From NCBI GenBank assembly GCA_964369225.1, contig CAYJER010000059.1:1-10393 (forward strand): 10,393 nt of DNA. The letters are read 5' to 3'. Origin of the DNA: SIG603 sp964369225. Lineage in GTDB: Bacteria; Bacillota; Clostridia; Oscillospirales; Acutalibacteraceae. Below are positions 8,701 through 10,393 of the stretch, one piece after another. Both the position numbers and the translations under genes were made by a program. The notes under the pieces were generated by a model. It was not told the origin of the DNA. It did no database searches and saw only the letters and a program-made list of their open reading frames with translations. Within the stretch, counting starts at the first letter, position 1, and each line of letters starts with the position of its first letter.

Positions 8701-8965
8701 ACTGCTGTCCGTTGTCTAAAAGATATTCTTTAGAGAATTCATCTCTATTCTCTACGATTTCTGCTACTATCTCAGCTTCTTCTTTTTTGACTGCCTCTAC
8801 TGGAACAGGAATTTCCGGTTCTCCTAAATTCCAATCTTCAACTGCCTCACTAATTTCTTGCTCTAATTGCAATTCATTGCCATAGCTTACAAGTGGATAT
8901 GAATTAATTGTAGTTATCATAGCCATTGCGACCGCTACTATTTTTGTTAATAATTTAGTTTTCAT
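2732..8965 (-). CDS. Secreted RHS/YD-repeat polymorphic toxin with GIY-YIG-like nuclease tip
   Basis: 2077 residues. A Sec-type signal segment is at 1-29 (Lys-rich start, then a hydrophobic run). An N-terminal region typical of Firmicutes wall-associated RHS proteins follows, then a DNRLRE-like domain (about 365-533), an entry region to the RHS shell (about 570-611), two NGSFE/NGDF-type carbohydrate-binding-like modules embedded in the shell (about 876-1027 and 1031-1190), and YD repeats to about 1815. The conserved core end (about 1818-1881) contains LRYRGYVYDNETNFYYLQSR, RYYNPAMGRFINADS and NNPVSREDTEG. The last of these sits where RHS proteins usually carry the DPxG self-cleavage site; here it is DTEG. 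Residues 1882-2077 are the variable toxin tip. No LPxTG anchor is visible, so release or non-covalent wall association is likely. The ATG at 8965 has AAAAGGAG 9 bases upstream. Two candidate immunity genes follow. The architecture is secure; the substrate of the tip is not known. Confidence 0.92.
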   Translation of the reverse strand: MKTKLLTKIVAVAMAMITTINSYPLVSYGNELQLEQEISEAVEDWNLGEPEIPVPVEAVKKEEAEIVAEIVENRDEFSKEYLLDNGQQLLMVYPTAVHYEEDGNWMEIDNTLKAELVDGVQMYSNTSGEWDVKLPQEISKDNAVHITKGENSLSFSFAGQLSKETELKKAVQSSGLTLAPSLSLEAEQSLEAEKVIEKVEGENFEIENIKASRAQIQEFEIDTAIDTQEDLTLKKINTAVEYKSIYEDVDLKYDLISNKLKESIIIDFKPESELAYKYVIETDNLVLQLQEDNSIHAYDKDDMKEPVFYMPAPFMVDSNNIFNSNVNVSLNEIETGYELIYTLPLEWLQDSETEYPVILDPVIQPELTVSNIRDQTVASKRNLDYTWGMVEVGYYSTEGKERAFLKYADLPELTSADVITYADISLYKAATTYTEVQVNAHQVNGTWESNTITWANMPSYNPTVEDFQMVKNQGWCTWDITNIASGWYEGSNTGVMLKTTDAVENAAQRNFHQFYSSDYGSVMPVLRIQYVNNTGLEGYWDYTAHSAGRAGIGYVNDYTGNLVWVSNGLGVSGNLMPVQINHVYNANDKDTDKFGMGYGWRTNYNQLVYQWEHDSDYYIWEDEDGTKHYFKKKSTGVYEDESGGGLILKTTGSGTTKYSLEDEDGNKSYFDTYGRLTKISNNQADKSEINISYTNNTGKYINYITDGAGRKYRYIYTGLKIKRIAYFGSGTSELEDYEYYFTGDNLTKITYPDNEYVQFAYTSNHLLNKVTDIDGYNLRYEYNTTSAEQPNRIKKVTEYDVNTIGGQLNIEYANNQTTFTDHNGNTEIKQFNNWGNTVSVQDGLGRAQFAEYSKDDNDTGEPNQMLLASKMQNTVTNIVKNGSFEKDSQWSLAKREDSTSYGRTSFRAYSGEYSYYIQKISSNVLCSMMQSSSVNLNLEKGKTYTFSAYVYTKDMIGDGLGAKISVTIDGKNYASEVIKTNSDWKRLEVTFTVPENITNTTAKIYIQNGTKGTAYFDALQLEEGSTASRYNLIENGDFRHIGTYSTDAYAWAEGSGCTSTEKIVTLTDTVAPHVDGRVYQFVGNATVEKRAYQDVQVSGEAGDVFTLAGWGKGDSVPYTTEARRFGLLARFYNTDNTQSEVLINFNPDTDSDVNWQYAAGRLVAPKDYNYIRVLLVYEMNANTAYFDGIQLFKEEFGHSYVYDDDGNVISSTDLQEKTTTYEYVNNDLTKAILPTGAQQTYTYDSYHNVKTATSTTGIVSTFTYDDYGNNTSVTVGTGSDKITSSATYTSNGNYLASTKNEMGEVTSYNFNSITGELESVNTPGSDSTTEVEYQYDSMGRVTYEFTVMDGYFIINNSNYIDDKLSSLGNLYNFSYYFDYGLFDQLTDIQVGSRTLITHTYTNDRNRNLSRSTYGNGDYVDYEYDSYGRIVSIGYEDIDKAEEYIYDNDGNIGILKDNVTGRTSKNYYDMSDRLMKYEEIGTDYSSVLEYAYDDKSRLTSQKHTLDGTAYTDSYTYDDDNRITKISSGSANTSYTYDTLSRISNFTTKHNSTSILSTQIGYIDPTSSTTSTAVGTWKNTIGGTSKTYTYTYDERGNVLSVSNGTHTTTYVYGDLDQLVRENNQSANKTYTYSYDLRGNIVFKVEYAYTKGTLGQALDTIVYDYDTSWDDLLISYDGNTITSDNIGNPLSDGTWNYQWEHGRQLDSMSKSGTSIDYSYDSDGLRTSKNVNEVITEYEYLGGNLVQMEQGSNKLRFTYDALGASGVIFNGTNYYYEKNAQGDILGIVDTNRNFVVNYNYDAWGTLLSTTGSMANTLGELNPLRYRGYVYDNETNFYYLQSRYYNPAMGRFINADSIVDTEQGLNSTNMFAYCGNNPVSREDTEGRFFDTVFDVISLAMSVADIISNPYDLMSWVGLVGDVVDLFPGVTGVGELAKVFRAADATVSTTVTINKTADSLDSVIDTANALKKSSPNNSVFRSSTGTYEIEFASGYTYVGKGSYDRMITSGKHHSSPIKKNNYNGDVVTSMKWQPAKTHTEAFVREYLWMDERGLFSVDNEYLTYNKIWSPGKKIFEQLIFGKK
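2735..3322 (-). other. Variable C-terminal toxin tip of the RHS protein (GIY-YIG / Tox-URI-like nuclease domain)
   Basis: Residues 1882-2077, after the DTEG at the end of the RHS core. The first half is a hydrophobic, helix-rich pre-toxin linker (SLAMSVADII, LVGDVVDLFPGVTGVGELA). The last 98 residues show the GIY-YIG order: Y1981 in TYEIEF, Y1991 in YVGKG, R1999 in SYDRM, H2006/H2007, E2034 in HTEAFVRE, and N2059 in TYNKIWSPG. The spacings Y-Y of 10, Y-R of 8 and R-E of 35 fit the family, in which these residues form the active site. Domains of this superfamily are known as tips of polymorphic toxins (Tox-URI). A DNA nuclease is the most likely activity; whether it cuts DNA or RNA cannot be seen. 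Confidence 0.65.
8387..8422 (-). repeat. Two-copy 18-bp tandem repeat in the RHS N-terminal region
   Basis: Two adjacent imperfect 18-bp units encode SLEAEQ and SLEAEK in a Glu-rich, probably helical linker of the RHS protein. It is in frame and probably a small slippage duplication without a separate function. Confidence 0.6.
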
Positions 8966-8974
8966 ACGTTTCTA

Positions 8975-8995
8975 CTCCTTTTCCTGCCTAGCAGG
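8975..8995 (-). promoter_or_regulatory. Ribosome binding site of the RHS gene with adjacent small hairpin
   Basis: AAAAGGAG (8975-8982) sits 9 bases before the ATG at 8965, which fixes the start. Directly upstream a hairpin with arms CCTGC and GCAGG and a 3-nt loop touches the A run of the SD. Its position could modulate ribosome access; it is small enough to be incidental. Confidence 0.6.
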
Positions 8996-9272
8996 TTTTA
9001 TATATCAAAGTAGTTTAGTATGTAGGTTCGACTTAAATTCACGCCCATTCAAGTCATATATCTCTGATTTCCTTATTCAATTTTTTCATCAGAGAACAGA
9101 TGTTAAACTTCAATACGCTTGACCTCTTACATCTAATATCTAACTTAAGGACTTCTTAATTCCCTCATATTTCTTGAGGATTTCCCCTAGTAATAGTTAC
9201 TCAAAATTTTCTTGAATTTAAATTAAAGAAAAACTTAAACTCTTCTTTACTATTACTTAATCCCCCATGCTT

Positions 9273-9350
9273 TTACCCGTTTAATTTCGCCCGTAAAAAT
9301 TGTGATAAAATTTTATTATAATTCCATTTAACTGTCACTTTTCTTTTCAC
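9273..9350 (-). CDS. Possible 25-residue leader peptide in the RHS 5' leader
   Basis: A GTG-initiated 25-codon ORF ending in TAA, preceded by AGGAGGT (9361-9367) about 10-11 bases upstream, a stronger SD than that of the RHS gene itself. The peptide is basic, beginning MKRKVTVKW and ending FLRAKLNG. I recognise no family. Translation could couple to folding of the downstream leader, but a short ORF behind a purine-rich stretch can occur by chance in AT-rich DNA, so it is a candidate only. Confidence 0.25.
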   Translation of the reverse strand: MKRKVTVKWNYNKILSQFLRAKLNG

Positions 9351-9455
9351 GCTTTAATGTACCTCCTGTTCCCTTTATTTTCGCCCCTACGCTTTCACTA
9401 CATGATACCAAATCTCCTAAGTAACTTTATCTAACTAATTAGCTACCATGCCATT

Positions 9456-9484
9456 AGTCTACCACTCTAATCACACTTTGTCAA
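9456..9484 (-). promoter_or_regulatory. Sigma-A type promoter for the RHS-LRR-SUKH unit
   Basis: On the minus strand there is a perfect -35 TTGACA (9479-9484), a 17-base spacer, and a -10 TAGACT (9456-9461, four of six consensus bases). It lies between the terminator of the upstream Res remnant and the RHS gene, the expected place. Transcription would begin near 9449 and give a leader of about 480 nt. Confidence 0.6.
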
Positions 9485-9550
9485 TAGTTTTTTGTGAATT
9501 CTTTTTACATTTTCGCTAATTTTTTTCTCATAATATTTTTTCAATCAAAA

Positions 9551-9579
9551 CAAAAGACCGTGATAAAATTTCACAGTCT
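9551..9579 (-). terminator. Rho-independent terminator after the Res remnant
   Basis: On the minus strand the arms AGACTGTGA and TCACGGTCT (9 bp with one G-U pair) surround a 7-nt loop and are followed by TTTTGTTTT. It begins 25 bases after the stop codon of the Res fragment and separates that gene from the RHS promoter. Confidence 0.75.
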
Positions 9580-9604
9580 AAATGTATAAAATTGCAGTTT
9601 AACA

Positions 9605-9931
9605 TTACTGTTCCACTTTAAATTTATCCCATGATTTTGCTACATTCATGCTTATATCAAGTGTTTTAAAATGTTCTTTTCCACAATGAATTTTTAATTT
9701 TTCAGGGGTTCTTAAGTCCCAAAGGTTTTCGCTACCTTTAGTCTCGATAATAAAATAAAGTTTTTCCTCGCCATCTTTATCCATATACACTGCCCAATCG
9801 GGGTTATATGTTCCTATAGGTGTATCTATTTTAAATTTAGATGGAATTTTGAAGAAAAGTTTCACATCTGGGTCGTTGTTTAACGCTACTGCAAAAGGTT
9901 TTTCAATAGTGCTACTATCATACACAACATT
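9605..9931 (-). pseudogene. C-terminal remnant of a type III restriction enzyme Res subunit, cut by an IS3 element
   Basis: The reading frame carries the C-terminal endonuclease part of type III restriction enzymes: VYDSSTIEKPFAVAL, DVKLFFKIPSKFKIDTPIGT, YNPDWAV and IIETKG. The PD...(E)xK residues of the nuclease (Asp in PDWAV, Glu and Lys in ETKG) are all present. A full Res protein is about 900-1000 residues with an N-terminal helicase-like ATPase; only about 106 residues remain. Upstream, the frame continues for a few codons (NVV) to the IS end at about 9931 and then hits a stop. The GTG at 9925 has no clear ribosome binding site and is probably an internal Val codon. The natural stop and terminator are intact. 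Whether the rest of Res lies beyond the IS cannot be seen. Confidence 0.85.
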
Positions 9932-10393
9932 GGACCTATGTCAATACCTTGGACACAAAAAGTTGAACAAATTTATGCTGCTCGAGTAAATTCATCCTCT
10001 ACTTGTTGGGGTGTTTTGTAACCAAGTGCACTGTGAATCCTTTTTCTGTTGTACCAGGACTCTATATACTCAAAGATGGCTGATTTAGCCTGCTTAAAGT
10101 TTTGGTAATTGTGTAGATAAATTTCTTCTTTTTTTAATGTTGCATGAAATGATTCTATACAAGCATTATCATATGGATTTCCTTTTCTGCTAAACGAATG
10201 GATGAATTTGTGCTTCTGCATATAAGATTCAAATAGACCACTTGTATATTGGCTACCTAAATCACTGTGCAAAATAATTCCTTCTGTGCTTTGAACATTT
10301 AGTGTAGCATTCTTAACTGCTTGTAAAGCTAGATCAGCAGTGATATTTGCACCATATGCGTATCCAATAATCTTACGGGTGCATAAGTCCATA
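9931..10393 (-). mobile_element. IS3-family insertion sequence, one end (runs off right edge)
   Basis: The element ends at about 9931 with TGGACCTATGTCAATACC, starting with the TG typical of IS3-family termini, where homology to Res stops. The transposase stop lies about 40 bases inside this end, as usual for the right end of such elements. The other end and any target duplication are outside the window. Confidence 0.75.
9973..10393 (-). CDS. IS3-family transposase OrfB, C-terminal part (partial, integrase catalytic domain)
   Basis: About 139 residues of the catalytic (rve) domain are visible. MDLCTRKIIGYAYG follows the first catalytic Asp, which lies outside the window. HSDLGSQYTS holds the second Asp, and DNACIESFHATLKKE holds the catalytic Glu; 35 residues lie between this Asp and Glu, the DD(35)E spacing of the IS3 family. 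The end, YNRKRIHSALGYKTPQQVE, is the standard C-terminal signature. The gene is open at the right edge, and its first visible ATG is internal. It would act with an OrfA, normally through a programmed frameshift. The visible part shows no inactivating change. Confidence 0.92.
   Translation of the reverse strand, partial: MDLCTRKIIGYAYGANITADLALQAVKNATLNVQSTEGIILHSDLGSQYTSGLFESYMQKHKFIHSFSRKGNPYDNACIESFHATLKKEEIYLHNYQNFKQAKSAIFEYIESWYNRKRIHSALGYKTPQQVEDEFTRAA

Larger units (their letters stand above)
8966..9449 (-). promoter_or_regulatory. Long 5' leader of the RHS gene
   Basis: No full gene is found here. On the minus strand, in order of transcription, it holds: an AGGAG followed 10 bases later by the minimal ORF ATG-TAG (9398-9403); AGGAGGT followed by a 25-codon GTG ORF (9273-9350); a long-range inverted repeat AGTAATAGT / ACTATTACT (9189-9197 and 9249-9257); AGAGGT followed 8 bases later by a 19-codon TTG ORF (9054-9113); an 8-bp stem TCTCTGAT / ATCAGAGA (9061-9068 and 9088-9095); and a small CCTGC/GCAGG hairpin (8983-8995) against the RHS ribosome binding site (8975-8982). 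I do not recognise a known riboswitch class. The extent assumes the promoter at 9456-9484. Confidence 0.5.

Noticed and set aside
9054..9113. 19-codon TTG ORF as a separate gene
   Set aside because: TTG start, short, overlaps a perfect stem and resembles nothing known; kept only as part of the leader description.
8966..9449. Known riboswitch (c-di-GMP-I/II, T-box) in the RHS leader
   Set aside because: No conserved core motifs of these classes were found by eye; only generic stems are present.
9605..9925. 106-residue protein starting at GTG 9925 as an independent gene
   Set aside because: It matches only the C-terminus of a Res subunit and the frame continues upstream to the IS border; there is no ribosome binding site.

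Overview
The window reads as a low-GC Firmicutes chromosome, most plausibly a Clostridia/Lachnospiraceae-type gut or anaerobic bacterium. This is inferred from the AT-rich composition, the strong AGGAG-type ribosome binding sites, the Gram-positive style Sec-exported RHS/YD-repeat protein with a DNRLRE-like domain, and an IS3 transposase. No taxonomic marker is present. Every recognisable gene lies on the minus strand, so the locus is read from right to left.

Layout from upstream (right) to downstream (left). (1) 9931-10393 is one end of an IS3-family insertion sequence with the C-terminal part of its DD(35)E transposase. It abuts a C-terminal remnant of a type III restriction endonuclease (Res) gene (9605-9931), which still has its own terminator (9551-9579). 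(2) A promoter (-35 TTGACA, 17-nt spacer, -10 TAGACT, 9456-9484) would start a leader of about 480 nt with several inverted repeats and short SD-preceded ORFs. (3) A 2077-residue secreted RHS/YD-repeat polymorphic toxin (2732-8965) ends in a variable tip that carries a GIY-YIG-like nuclease signature. (4) Two small genes follow, co-directional and tightly spaced: a leucine-rich-repeat protein (1716-2684) and a SUKH (SMI1/KNR4) family protein (1105-1692). They are the candidate immunity genes, and a strong terminator (1024-1049) closes the unit. (5) Just beyond it lies a broken second copy of the RHS core (1-1009). It is near-identical to part of the intact gene but interrupted by three short elements that share a hairpin-ended terminus. 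It runs off the left edge, where a displaced 'orphan' toxin tip would be expected.

How the parts work together (inference from known polymorphic-toxin biology): the RHS shell would encapsulate and deliver the C-terminal nuclease, and one or both downstream proteins would protect the producer and its kin. The truncated RHS copy is the sort of reservoir from which tip-immunity cassettes are exchanged by recombination in the conserved core.

The most unusual signals are two. One is the family of about 83-98 bp elements ending in the palindrome GTCGGGAAGCCCCGAC, each inserted with loss of neighbouring RHS sequence. The other is a perfect 14-bp hairpin lodged exactly between the Shine-Dalgarno sequence and the start codon of the LRR gene. 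Folding of that hairpin would restore a normal SD-to-ATG spacing.
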